DNA of 64,000 nt, taken from assembly GCF_905171765.1 (NCBI RefSeq), contig NC_053391.1, forward strand, positions 688,009,257 through 688,073,256, given 5' to 3'. Under the pieces are notes generated by a model. That model saw only the letters and a program-made list of their open reading frames with translations, was not told where the DNA came from and did no database searches. Source of the stretch: Bufo bufo (lineage: Eukaryota > Chordata > Amphibia > Anura > Bufonidae). The position numbers and the translations under genes are program-made. Of the stretch, positions 42,359-54,436 are shown one piece after another (within the stretch, counting starts at the first letter, position 1; the number at the start of each line of letters is the position of its first letter).

Positions 42359-42558
42359 ATCAGGGGTAGGGATGAGCGAACCCGAACTGTATAGTTCGGG
42401 TTCGTACCGAATTTTGGGGTGTCCGTGACACGGACCCAAACCCGAACATTTTCGTAAAAGTCCGGGTTCGGGTTCGGTGTTCGGCGCTTTCTTGGCGCTT
42501 TTTGAAAGGCTGCAAAGCAGCCAATCAACAAGCGTCATACTACTTGGCCCAAGAGGCC

Positions 42559-42629
42559 ATCACAGCCATGCCTACTATTGGCATGGCTGTGATTGGCCAG
42601 TGCACCATGTGACCCAGCCTCTATTTAAG
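42559..42629 (+). promoter_or_regulatory. Subterminal hairpin plus TATA-like box, hAT-A copy 3
   Basis: Perfect 14-bp inverted repeat ATCACAGCCATGCC / GGCATGGCTGTGAT (42559-42572, 42580-42593), then ATTGGCC and TATTTAAG (42622-42629), as in copies 1 and 2. Confidence 0.5.
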
Positions 42630-42899
42630 CTGGAGTCACGTAGCGCCGCACGTCACTCTGCTATGATCAATATAGGGAGAGGTTGCAGCTGCGACGTTAG
42701 GGCGAGATTAGGCAGATTAACTCCTCCAAAAGACTTTATTCTGTGATCGATCTGCAGCTGTGGATCATTGAAGTGCTATTATTGACTTGCTCACTTTTTT
42801 GAGGTTGCCCAGAGCGTTTTTAGATCACTTTTTTTCTGGGGTGATCGGCGGCCATTTTGTGACTTGTGGTGCGCCAGCACAAGCTATCACCAAGTGTAT

Positions 42900-43205
42900 T
42901 TAACCATCGATAGTGTGGTTATTTTGTGCTATATCCTACATCAGCTGCAGGCTGAGCCTGTGTCATCGAAGTGCATTTAACCATCAACAGTCTGGTTATT
43001 TTTTGGCCATATACTACATCAGCTGCAGGCTGAGCCTGTGTCACCCAAGTGCATTTAACCATCAACAGTCTGATTATTTTTTGGCCATATACTACATCAG
43101 CTGCAGGCTGAGCCTGTGTCACCCAAGTGCATTTAACCATCAAAAGTGTGGTTATTTTTTGGCCATATATTACATAAGGGGCAAGTTGAGCCTGTCACCC
43201 AGCGC
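42900..43205 (+). repeat. 78-bp tandem array in the hAT-A copy 3 leader
   Basis: About four units recognised by CTGCAGGCTGAGCCTGTGTC at 42945, 43023 and 43101 plus a diverged fourth. Copies 1 and 2 have a single related segment here (TCAGGGGCTTGGCTGTGCTT). Confidence 0.85.
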
Positions 43206-44520
43206 CTAAAAAATAGACCTGACATTTCTATTCAACCAAATCTGTACTGTTTTAGCTGGTCAAGTTATTTGTATTGACCGTAAAAGCACACTTTTTTTTC
43301 TGGGTTGAAAAAGCATTCCCAAATTTGCCATTCTCAAAATAACTAGTTTCTGGTATTTGAGTCCTACTTGAAATCTATCCCAAAAAGAAAATCTTACATT
43401 GAAGGTATTGATAGTGTCATTCAGAAAAACCTAAGACACACGCTAGCGTGCTGATAGAAGTGTGATTCTGTGATTAAACCTATACCTGTCACACAGCGCA
43501 AAAAAAAACAGGTCTCACATCTCTATTCAACCAAATCTGCACTGTTTTAGCTGGTCAAGTTATTTGTAGTGACCGTAAAAGCAGACTTTTTGTTCTGGGT
43601 TGAAAAAGCATTCCCAAATTTGCCATTCTCAAAATAACTAGTTTCTGGTATTTGAGGCCTACTTGAAATCTATCCCAAAAAGAAAATCTTACATTGAAGG
43701 TATTGATAGTGTCATTCAGAAAAACCTAAGACACACACTAGCGTGCTGATAGAAGTGTGATTCTGTGATTAAACCTATACCTGTCACACAGCGCAAAAAA
43801 AAACAGGTCTCACATCTCTATTCAACCAAATCTGCACTGTTTTAGCTGGTCAAGTTATTTGTAGTGACCGTAAAAGCAGACTTTTGTTCTGGGTTAAAAA
43901 GGATTCCCAAATTTGCCATTCTCAAAATAACTAGTTTCTGGTATTTGAGGCCTACTTGAAATCTATCCCAAAAAGAAAATCTTACATTGAAGGTATTGAT
44001 AGTGTCATTCAGAAAAACCTAAGACACACGCTAGCGTGCTGATAGAAGTCTGATTCTGTGATTAAACCTATACCTGTCACACAGCGCAAAAAAAAACAGG
44101 TCTCACATCTCTATTCAACCAAATCTGCACTGTTTTAGCTGGTCAAGTTATTTGTAGTGACCGTAAAAGCACACTTTTTGTTCTTGGTTGAAAAAGCATT
44201 CCCAAATTTGCCATTCTCAAAATAACTAGTTTCTGGTATTTGAGGCCTACTTAAAAATCTATCCCAAAAAGAAAATCTTACATTGAAGGTATTGATAGTG
44301 TCATTCAGAAAAAAATAAGACACACGCTAGCGTGCTGATAGAAGTGTGATTCTGTGATTAAACCTATACCTGTCACACAGCGCAAAAAAAAACAGGTCTC
44401 ACATCTCTATTCAACCAAATCTGCACTGTTTTAGCTGGTCAAGTTATTTGTAGTGACCGTAAAAGCAGACTTTTTGTTCTGGGTTGAAAAAGCATTCCCA
44501 AATTTGCCATTCTCAAAATT
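43205..44520 (+). repeat. ~295-bp tandem array in the hAT-A copy 3 leader
   Basis: Between four and five units; the motif TTTTAGCTGGTCAAGTTATT recurs near 43252, 43547, 43842, 44135 and 44430. Units are nearly identical. Copy 2 has one diverged unit at about 17640-18060, so the array expanded inside copy 3 or its ancestor. Confidence 0.9.
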
Positions 44521-44536
44521 GTGGTGAACGGGAACA

Positions 44537-47500
44537 ATGAGGAAAACATCTAATAAGGGACGCGGACGCGGACGTGGACATGGTCGTGGTGGTGTTAGTG
44601 GACCCTCTGGTACTGGGAGAGGACGTGGCCGTTCTGCCACAGCAACACGTCCTAGTGAACCAACTACCTCAGGTCCCAGTAGCCAGCAGAATTTTCAGTG
44701 ATATTTGGTGGGGCCCAATGCCGTTCTAAGGATGGTAAGGCCTGAGCAGGTACAGGCATTAGTCAATTGGGTGGCCGACAGTGGATCCAGCACGTTCACA
44801 TTATCTCCCACCCAGTCTTCTGCAGAAAGCGCACAGATGGCGCATGAAAACCAAGCCAATCGGTCTGTCACATCACCCCAATGCATATCAGGGAAACTGT
44901 CTGAGCCTCAAGTTATGCAGCAGTCTCTTATGCTGTTTGAAGACTCTGCTGCCAGGGTTTCCCAAGGGCATCCACCTAGCCCTTCCCCAGGGGTGGAAGA
45001 GATAGAATGCACTAACGCACAACCACTTATTTTTCCTGATGATGAGGACATGGGAATACCACCTCAGCACGTCTCTGATGATGACGAAACACAGGTGCCA
45101 ACTGCTGCGTCTTTCTGCAGTGTGCAGACTGAACAGGAGGTCAGGGATCAAGACTGGGTGGAAGACGATGCAGGGTACGATGAGGTCCTAGACCCCACAT
45201 GGAATGATGGTCGTGCCACTGACTTTCACAGTTCGGAGGAAGAGGCAGTGGTGAGACCGAGCCAACAGCGTAGCAAAAGAGGGAGCAGTGGGCAAAATCA
45301 GAACACCCGCCGCCAAGAGACTCCGCCTGCTACTGACCGCCGCCATCTGGGACCGAGCACCCCAAAGGCAGCTTCAAGGAGTTCCCTGGCATGGCACTTC
45401 TTTAAACAATGTGCTGATGACAAGACCCGAGTGGTTTGCACGCTGTGCCATCAGAGCCTGAAGCGAGGCATTAACGTTCTGAACCTTAGCACAACCTGCA
45501 TGACCAGGCACCTGCATGCAAAGCATGAACTGCAGTGGAGTAAACACCTTAAAAACAAGGAAGTCACTCAGGCTCCCCCTGCTACCTCTTCTGCTGCTGC
45601 CGCCTCGGCCTCTTCTGCTGCTGCCACCGCCTCGGCCTCTTCTGCTGCTGCTGCTGCCGCCGCCTCGGCCTCTTCCTCCGCCTCTGGAGGAACGTTGGCA
45701 CCTGCCGCCCAGCAAACATGGGATGTACCACCAACACCACCACCTGCGTCACCAAGCATCTCAACCATGTCCCACGGCAGCGTTCAGCTCTCCATCTCAC
45801 AAACATTTGAGAGAAAGCGTAAATTCCCACCTAGCCACCCTCGATCCCTGGCCCTGAATGCCAGCATTTCTAAACTACTGGCCTATGAAATGCTGTCATT
45901 TAGGCTGGTGGACACACACAGCTTCAAACAGCTCATGTCACTTGCTGTCCCACAGTATGTTGTTCCCAGCCGCCACTACTTCTCCAAGAGAGCCGTGCCT
46001 TCCCTGCACAAACAAGTGTCCGATAAAATCAAGTGTGCACTGCGCAACGCCATCTGTGGCAAGGTCCACCTAACCACAGATACGTGGACCAGTAAGCACG
46101 GCCAGGGACGCTATATCTCCCTAACTGCACACTGGGTAAATGTAGTGGCGGCTGGGCCCCAGGCGGAGAGCTGTTTGGCGCACGTCCTTCCGCCGCCAAG
46201 GATCGCAGGGCAACATTCTTTGCCTCCTGTCTCCTCCTCCTCCTACTCAGCTTCCTCCTCCTCTTCTTCCACCTGCTCATCCAGTCAGCCACACACCTTC
46301 ACCACCAACTTCAGCACAGCACGGGGTAAACGTCAGCAGGCCATTCTGAAACTCATATGTTTGGGGGACAGGCCCCACACCGCACAGGAGTTGTGGCGGG
46401 GTATAGAACAACAGACCGATGAGTGGTTGCTGCCGGTGAGCCTCAAGCCCGGCCTGGTGGTGTGCGATAATGGGCGAAATCTCGTTGCAGCTCTGGGACT
46501 AGCCGGTTTGACGCACATCCCTTGCCTGGCGCATGTGCTGAATTTGGTGGTGCAGAAGTTCATTCGCAACTACCCCGACATGTCAGAGCTGCTGCATAAA
46601 GTGCGGGCCGTCTGTTCGCGCTTCCGGCGTTCACACCCTGCCGCTGCTCGCCTGTCTGCGCTACAGCGTAACTTCGGCCTTCCCGCTCACCGCCTCATAT
46701 GCGACGTGCCCACCAGGTGGAACTCCACCTTGCATATGCTGGACAGACTGTGCGAGCAGCAGCAGGCCATAGTGGAGTTTCAGCTGCAGCACGCACGGGT
46801 CAGTCGCACTGTGGATCAGACCCACTTCACCACCAATGACTGGGCCTCCATGCGAGACCTGTGTGCCCTGTTGCGCTGTTTCGAGTACTCCACCAACATG
46901 GCCAGTGGCGATGACGCCGTTATCAGCGTTACAATACCACTTCTATGTCTCCTTGAGAAAACACTTAGGGCGATGATGGAAGAGGAGGTGGCCCAGGAGG
47001 AAGAGGAGAAAGAGGGGTCATTTTTAGCACTTTCAGGCCAGTCTCTTCGAAGTGACTCAGGGAGGTTTTTTGCAACACCAGAGGCCAGGTACAAATGTGG
47101 CCAGACAGGGCCCACTACTGGAGGACGAGGAGGACGATGATGAGGAGGAGGTGGAGGAGGATGAGGATGAAGCATGTACACAGCGGGGTGGCACCCAAAG
47201 CAGCTCGGGCCCATCACTGGTGCGTGGCTGGGGGGAAACACAGGACGATGACGATACGCCTCCCACAGAGGACAGCTTGTCCTTACCTCTGGGCAGCCTG
47301 GCACACATGAGCGACTACATGCTGCAGTGCCTGCGCAACGACAGCAGAGTTGCCCACATTTTAACGTGTGCGGACTACTGGGTTGCCACCCTGCTAGATC
47401 CCCGGTACAAAGACAATGTGCCCACCTTACTTCCTACACTGGAGCGTGATAGGAAGATGCGCGAGTAGAAGCGCACGTTGGTAGACGCGCTACTGAGAGC

Positions 47501-47957
47501 ATTCCCAAATGTCATAGGGGAACCAGTGGAAGCCCAAGGCGAAGGCAGAGGAGGAGCAAGAGGTCGCCAACGCAGCTGTGTCACGCCCAGCTCCTCTGAG
47601 GGCAGGGTTAGCATGGCAGAGATGTGGAAAAGTTTTGTCAACACGCCACAGCTAAGTTCACCACCACCTGATACGGAACGTGTTAGCAGGAGGCAACATT
47701 TCACTAACATGGTGGAACAGTACCTGTGAACACCCCTCCACGTACTGACTGATGGTTCGGCCCCATTCAACTTCTGGGTCTCCAAATTGTCCACGTGGCC
47801 AGAGCTAGCCTTTTATGCCTTGGAGGTGCTGGCCTGCCCGGCGGCCAGCGTTTTGTCTGAACGTGTATTCAGCACGGCAGGGGGCGTCATTACAGACAAA
47901 CGCAGCCGCCTGTCTACAGCCAATGTGGACAAGCTGACGTTCATAAAAATGAACTAG
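44537..47957 (+). pseudogene. hAT transposase (BED finger type), copy 3, broken
   Basis: The ATG at 44537 (MRKTSNKG). The main open stretch (44705-47140) holds the BED finger (CTLCHQ...HLHAKH, near 45440-45530), TDTWTSKHGQGRY (near 46080), VCDNG (near 46460), CLAHVLNL and TRWNST. The C-terminal hATC domain is at 47780-47957. Lesions: TGA at 44699 (Arg in copies 1 and 2), a frameshift near 47070 after the acidic region, TAG at 47466 and TGA at 47727. It ends at TAG one codon before AWIPQDL. An Ala-rich GCT/GCC expansion at 45590-45690 is larger than in copies 1 and 2. Confidence 0.92.
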
Positions 47958-48114
47958 GCATGGATCCCACAAGACCTGTCCATCCCTTGTGCAGATTAGA
48001 TATTAACTACCTCCCCTTAACAATATATTATTCTACTCCAGGGCACTTCCTCATTCAATACTATTTTTAATTTCATTTTACCATTATATTGCGGGGCAAC
48101 CCAAAGTTGAATGA

Positions 48115-49065
48115 ACCTCTCCTCTGTCTGGGTGCCGGGGCCTAAATGTGTGACAGTGGCCTGTTCCAGTGGTGGGTGACGTGAAGCCTGATTCTCTGCT
48201 ATGACATGAATACAGATTCTGCGCTGACATAAGGCCAGATTCTCTGTTACGGGACCGCTCTCCTCTGTCTGGGTGCCGGGGCCTAAATGTGTGACAGTGG
48301 CCTGTTCCAGTGGTGGGTGACGTGAAGCCTGATTCTCTGCTATGACATGAACACAGATTCTGCGCTGACATAAGGCCAGATTCTCTGTTACGGGACCTCT
48401 CTCCTCTGCCTGGGTGCCTGGGCCTAAATGTGTGACAGTGGCCTGTTCCAGTGGTGGGTGACGTGAAGCCTGATTCTCTGCTATGACATGAATACAGATT
48501 CTGCGCTGACATAAGGCCAGATTCTCTGTTACGGGACCTCTCTCCTCTGCCTGGGTGCCTGGGCCTAAATGTGTGACAGTGGCCTGTTCCAGTGGTGGGT
48601 GACGTGAAGCCTGATTCTCTGCTATGACATGAATACAGATTCTGCGCTGACATAAGGCCAGATTCTCTGTTACGGGACCGCTCTCCTCTGTCTGGGTGCC
48701 GGGGCCTAAATGTGTGACAGTGGCCTGTTCCAGTGGTGGGTGACGTGAAGCCTGATTCTCTGCTATGACATGAAGACAGATTCTGCGCTGACATAAGGCC
48801 AGATTCTCTGTTACGGGACCTCTCCTCTGCCTGGGTGCCTGGGCCTAAATGTGTGACAGTGGCCTGTTCCAGTGGTGGGTGACGTGAAGCCTGATTCTCT
48901 GCTATGACATGAAGACTGATTCTGCGCTGACATGAAGCCAGATTCTCTGCTATGGCATGAAGAGACTGATTATCTGCTGACATGAAGCCAGATTCTTTGC
49001 TATGGCATGAAGAGACTGATTCTCTGCTGACGTGAAGCCAGATTCTCTGCTATGGGACCTCTGTC
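48115..49065 (+). repeat. 141-bp tandem array, hAT-A copy 3
   Basis: About six units plus degenerate ends, marked by TGTGACAGTGGCCTGTTCCA every 141 bp. Compared with the 120-bp unit of copies 1 and 2, each unit carries an extra CAGATTCTGCGCTGACATAA segment. The reverse strand is open through the array (48084-48983) because 141 is a multiple of three; I do not call this a gene. Confidence 0.92.
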
Positions 49066-49091
49066 CAATTGATATTGGTTAATTTTTATTA

Positions 49092-51080
49092 GCTTAGACA
49101 TGTTCTACACCGTAGGACATGTTGACTAATCTCTCAATTTTAAAATCAGTTTGAGGATTTAGTATTACTGCAGAGTGCACCTGTGTTTGTTATTGTATTG
49201 TTATATTAATTATTACATCCGCACTTGTTACCTTGTGTAGGATGTCTATTGTGGTACTTGTGGTTCGCCGCGGGCATCCTCCATTGTATGCATTTTGCTG
49301 GGGATTGCCATTAGCAACGGGCCACAAGTGCAGGATTTGCCCCCCTATATATATGCACAATTGCATGTGGGTTTGAAGCACCTCCTGCTAATGCCAACCT
49401 GTCTTCTTAGTTTGTATATATAGATTCCTGGAGGTGTATAAACTCCTATTTAAATGTGCCTGTTTTCCATCTACAGGTCACATTTAGGTGCACCTGTGAG
49501 GCCTGGGACATATCAGCAAGTCTTGAGTGGGACTCACAGACTCCTCCCTCCTCCCATTGCAAGCATGGCCACATGCTGGAGGTAACTGGTGAGTTGTTTG
49601 TGAGTCGGCCTTATGCTCCTGTAATTTGCCCACTGGCTCCTTGTATCGCCCATACGGCTCAGGTAGGAGAGTGTAGGGTCCCGGGCTACTTGAGAAACCT
49701 TGTCGCGGTGTCCGGGCTTAGACATGCTCTACACCGTAGGACATGTTGACTAATCTCTCAATTTTAAAATCAGTTTGAGGATTTAGTGATACTGCAGAGT
49801 GCACCTGTGTTTGTTATTGTTTTGTTATATTGTTATATTAATTATTACATCCGCACTTGTTACCTTGTGTAGGATGTCTATTGTGGTACTTGTGGTTCGC
49901 CGCGGGCATCCTCCATTGTATGCATTTTGCTGGGGATTGCCATTAGCAACGGGCCACAAGTGCAGGATTTGCTCCCCTATATATATGCACAACTGCATGT
50001 GGGTTTGAAGTACCTCCTGCTAATGCCAACCTGTCTTCTTAGTTTGTATATATAGATTCCTGGAGGTGTATAAACTCCTATTTAAATGTGCCTGTTTTCC
50101 ATCTACAGGTCACATTTAGGTGCACCTGTGAGACCTGGGACATATCAGCAAGTCTTGAGTGGGACTCACAGACTCCTCCCTCCTCCCATTGCAAGCATGG
50201 CCACATGCTGGAGGTAACTGGTGAGTTGTTTGTGAGTCGGCCTTATGCTCCTGTAATTTGCCCACTGGCTCCTGGTATCGCCCATACGGCTCAGGTAGGA
50301 GAGTGTAGGGTCCCGGGCTACTTGAGAAACCTTGTCGCGGTGTCCGGGCTTAGACATGTTCTACACCGTAGGACATGTTGACTAATCTCTCAATTTTAAA
50401 ATCAGTTTGAGGATTTAGTGATACTGCAGAGTGCACCTGTGTTTGTTATTGTTTTGTTATATTGTTATATTAATTATTACATCCGCACTTGTTACCTTGT
50501 GTAGGATGTCTATTGTGGTACTTGTGGTTCGCCGCGGGCATCCTCCATTGTATGCATTTTGCTGGGGATTGCCATTAGCAACGGGCCACAAGTGCAGGAT
50601 TTGCTCCCCTATATATATGCACAACTCCATGTGGGTTTGAAGCACCTCCTGCTAATGCCAACCTGTCTTCTTAGTTTGTATATATAGATTCCTGGAGGTG
50701 TATAAACTCCTATTTAAATGTGCCTGTTTTCCATCTACAGGTCACATTTAGGTGCACCTGTGAGGCCTGGGACATATCAGCAGGTCTTGAGTGGGACTCA
50801 CAGACTCCTCCCTCCTCCCATTGCAAGCATGGCCACATGCTGGAGGTAACTGGTGAGTTGTTTGTGAGTCGGCCTTATGCTCCTGTAATTTGCCCACTGG
50901 CTCCTGGTATCGCCCATACGGCTCAGGTAGGAGAGTGTAGGGTTACTTGAGAAACCTTGTCGCGGTGTCCGGGCTTAGACATGTTCTACACCGTAGGACA
51001 TGTTGACTAATCTCTCAATTTTAAAATCAGTTTGAGGATTTAGTGATACTGCAGAGTGCACCTGTGTTTGCTATTGTTTT
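49092..51080 (+). repeat. ~630-bp satellite, 3 copies plus a partial one
   Basis: Units begin GCTTAGACATGTTCTACACC at 49092, 49716, 50348 and 50973 (partial), spacing 624-632 bp and nearly identical. The 2-kb block lies between two copies of GTCCAATTGATATTGGTT (49064 and 51082), which is single in copies 2 and 4. Each unit contains short open frames on both strands (for example a 97-codon frame at 49456-49749 repeated at 50088-50381). I do not recognise any product. Confidence 0.9.
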
Positions 51081-51479
51081 GTCCAATTGATATTGGTTCA
51101 TTTTTATTTTTTTAATTTTAATTCATTTCCCTATCCACATTTGTTTGCAGGGGATTTACCTACATGTTGCTGCCTTTTGCAGCCCTCTAGCTCTTTCCTG
51201 GGCTGTTTTACAGCCTTTTTAGTGCCCAAAAGTTCGGGTCCCCATTGACTTCAATGGGGTTCGGGTTCGGGACGAAGTTCGGATCGGGTTCGGATCCCGA
51301 ACCCGAACATTTCCGGGAAGTTCGGCCGAACTTCTCGAACCCGAACATCCAGGTGTTCGCTCAACTCTAATCAGGGGGCATTTTTTATGCATCTTAAAGG
51401 GAAATTTTCTGCAATGTGCCCTGTTGGAGTCTAGAAATTTTTTATTTTAGGCCACGGGAGTACGGGCCTTAAAAATTAG

Positions 51480-52640
51480 GAATTCACCTGACATAAAAGA
51501 AATTCTGATTATGTGGCTCGAGGTACATTATGCAGTCAATGGATAAAAATTTTACTATAGGCCACTGGACTACAGGCCCCAAACATTAGGCATTCACCGG
51601 ACAGAAAAGATCAAGTGATTATATGCTGGAGGTATATTACATGGTCAATGGATATCAATTTTACTGCAGGTCAGTACAAATACAGGTCAAATACATATGT
51701 TTAAAAGAACTAAAATTATAAAAATGGATTAAAAACATGGCTAACAAAATCCCCCCTCTTGAAAAAAATTTATATTATAATAGTTGAAATTCGATAACAT
51801 GTGGTCGTCACTGGTGTTGAATTCCTCTGAGGCCGCAACAATTATTCAGTCAGCGTACAGAAAAGAACAAGTAAGTATGTGGCTGGATGTAGATTACATG
51901 GTCATTGGATATAAATTTTACAATAGGCCAGTGGACTACAGGCCCCAAACATTATGCATTTAACGTACAAAAAAGAACAAGTAAGTATGTGGCTGGAGGT
52001 AGATTACACGGTCATTGGATATCAATTTTACAGCAGGCCAGTGAACTACAGGCCCCAAAAATTATGCATTCAGTGTACAGAAAAGAACAAGTAAGTATGT
52101 GGCTGGAGGTAGATTACATGGTCATTGGATATTAATTTTACAGCAGGCCAGTGGCTTACAGGCCCCAAAAATTATGCATTCAGTGTACAGAAAAGAGGAA
52201 GTATGTGGCTGGAGGTAGATTACACGGTCATTGGATATAAATTTTACAGCAGGCCAGTGGACTACATGCCCGAAAAATTATGCATTCAGCGTACAGAAAA
52301 GAACAAATAAGTATGTGGCTGGAGGTAGATTACACGGTCATTGGATATCAATTTTACAGCAGGCCAGTGGACTACAGAACCCAAAAATTATGCATTCAGC
52401 GTACAGAAAAGAACAAGTAAGTATGTGGTTGGAAGTATATTAGACGGCCAATGGATATCAATTTTACTGAAGGCCAGTACAAATACAGGTCAAATACATA
52501 TGTTTAAAAGAACAAAAAATATTAAATTGGATTAAAAACATGGCTAATGAAATCCACCCTCTTGAGAAAAAAAAAATGATAATAGTTTAAACACGTGGTC
52601 GTCACAAGTGTTGAATTCCTCCGAGGCCCAAAACATTAGG
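51480..52640 (-). repeat. ~110-bp tandem array of hAT-B
   Basis: Regular units at 51871, 51981, 52091, 52197, 52307 and 52417, each with AAGTATGTGGCTGGAGGTAG, GGTCATTGGATAT and TTATGCATTCAG. More diverged units lie on both sides. On the reverse strand it is downstream of the hAT-B transposase fragment, the same position that arrays occupy in hAT-A. Confidence 0.85.
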
Positions 52641-52774
52641 CATTCAACGGACAGAAAAGGCTTTTTATGCCGCTGTATTTACCTAAGACAGGGACCATTA
52701 TTTGTTCTGGGTGGTGGTGGATATTTGTGGGCTGTTATGAGGAAATTCAATTAAACGTGGTCGACTCGTTACAT

Positions 52775-53080
52775 GTGTTGAATTCCTCCAAGATCCATGC
52801 CTCACTAATTTTTAGAAATGTGAGGTAGCCCACACTGTCGTGAGCAAGGCAAGTGCGCTTATCGGTCACGATCCCCCTACTGCGCTGAACTTTCCTCCCT
52901 TCTCAGAGCATCCACATTGGCCGTTAACCCAATGTAGTTGGACATCTGTCGGTCTAGGCGATCCCTGAGGCTGGATCCGGAGCATGGCTGTCGATGGGTT
53001 GGATGCAAGAATGATCTCATATCCGAAGTGACCAACACATCTTCAAACCGCCCTCTTCTTGCTTGCGCTGTTGGATTGGT
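52775..53080 (-). pseudogene. hAT-B transposase C-terminal fragment with internal deletion
   Basis: Reverse-strand reading gives RRFEDVLVTSDMRSFLHPTH, SSLRDRLDRQMSNYIGLTAN and VDALR, which parallels the corresponding part of hAT-C. After a jump of about 40 codons come FSAVGG and, one frame over, VTDKRTCLAHDSVGYLTFLK and ISEAW, the hATC dimerisation motif. There is no long open frame, so gene finders would miss it. It has both a deletion and a frameshift. Confidence 0.8.
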
Positions 53081-53124
53081 ACCCGCAACTGTTTCTCTGT
53101 GAGTGGAAATTCCTCTACCAGCGC

Positions 53125-53990
53125 CCGCACATGATAGGGGGCCCTATGGCTACTGGCACATGATAGGGGGGGCCTATGGCTACTGGCACATGATAGGGGG
53201 GCGCTATGGCTACTGGGACATGATAGAGGGACCTATGGCTACTGGCACATGTTGATGGGGGGGCTCTGGCTACTGGCACATGAGATAGGGGGGCTCTGGC
53301 TACTGGCACATGATATAGGGGGGGCTCTGGCTACTGGCACATGATATAGGGGGGGCTCTGGCTACTGGACATGATATAGGGGGGGCTCTTTGTTACTGAC
53401 ACATGATGGTGGGGGGCTCTTATTACTGGCACATGATTGGGGGCATCTATGAGGGCACATTTTACTGGCACATTATTGGGGGACATCTATGGGGGCACTT
53501 ATTACTGGCACATTGGGGGCACTTATTACTGGCACATTATTGGTGGGCACTATAGGGGCATCAACTGAGGCCACAGAAAACGGCTATTTTATATGGGGGC
53601 TCTGTATAGGGGCATTTTATACTGGGACACATTATGGTGGGTACTATGGGGAAGGTGGGAGAGGCGTACTATGGGGTCATCTACGGGTGCACTGAGAAGG
53701 GGAATTTTATACTTACAAATTATGGGGGAGACTGAGGGCATCTACTGGGGCACTATATATGGGGCATTTTATACTGGTACATTATGGGGGGCACTAGGAG
53801 GGAGGAGGAGAGGAGCACTATGGGGGCATTTACTGGGGGCACTATATAGGAGTATTTTATACTGGCACATTATGGGGGCACTATGGGGACATTAGCTCAA
53901 CTGGGGGCATTACAAGGGGGGGATTTTTTGCGCTGTCACATTATAAGGAGAATTATTTCTACTGGGGGGGGGGAGCATTGTGGTGGGCTT
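53125..53990 (+). repeat. G-rich degenerate tandem repeat
   Basis: First part (53125-53420): repeats of about 33 bp with GGCTACTGGCACATGATAGG. Second part (53420-53990): GGGGGCACTTATTACTGGCA and related ~35-bp units. Strong strand asymmetry (G on the forward strand) and runs of 6-11 G. Small open frames here are repeat translations. Confidence 0.8.
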
Positions 53991-54428
53991 TATTACTCCC
54001 CCATGGTATGACCCTCTAGTAGCAGCACCAGCCTCTCCCTGCTCTGCTATCCCTCTGCCCATTCTCCAAATCCTTATTATGAAATCTTTCTCATTAGGAT
54101 AAAACACATCAGCTCCGCGGAGCCCCCGGCCAAAGTGTGGAAGTGGCGTCCGAGATCCCCAAGGGCCAAGCAAAGTAACTGTTTTCATAGGAAATATGTT
54201 TATGTTATACACATATAGCAAACACTGTGCCACACAATATACTGTACAGTTTCTTCTGTAAAAGTCATCAAGTGTCATGGGGGGTTGGGGGGCGACATAT
54301 TGTTTTTCGCCCCAGGCTTGTGTCTTTAGCTATGGCTTAAGTTATGGTAGTTATTCTCCACCATTCTTAATAGGGGGCTTTATTGCAACATATAACTCTC
54401 TTTTAATTTAAATGAGAAACGGGGGACA
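53991..54428. other. Unclassified DNA between the G-rich repeat and hAT-C
   Basis: Nothing coding seen. The stretch GGGGGGCGACATATTGTTTT and TCGCCCCAGGC near 54288-54315 resembles the GGCGGC...GCCTAGGGCGGC end at 58560-58600, so this may be part of the same host repeat on the other side of hAT-C. Confidence 0.35.
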
Positions 54429-54436
54429 TATGTGAT

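Larger units (their letters stand above)
42367..51369 (+). mobile_element. hAT-A DNA transposon, copy 3, enlarged to 9.0 kb
   Basis: Runs from TAGGGATGAGCGAACCCG to ...GTTCGCTCAACTCTA with perfect 8-bp target duplications ATCAGGGG (42359-42366 and 51370-51377). It is 3.5 kb longer than copy 2. The extra length is a 78-bp array and a ~295-bp array in the leader, a longer 141-bp array after the transposase, and about 2 kb of a ~630-bp satellite near the 3' end. The transposase is broken in several places. Confidence 0.96.

Noticed and set aside
49456..49749. 97-codon frame in the 630-bp satellite as a captured exon
   Set aside because: It recurs only because the unit is repeated, and I recognise no domain; kept as a finding about the satellite, not as a gene.
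53489..53895. Gly/Thr/Tyr-rich forward frames
   Set aside because: Translations of the G-rich degenerate tandem repeat; no start or domain support.
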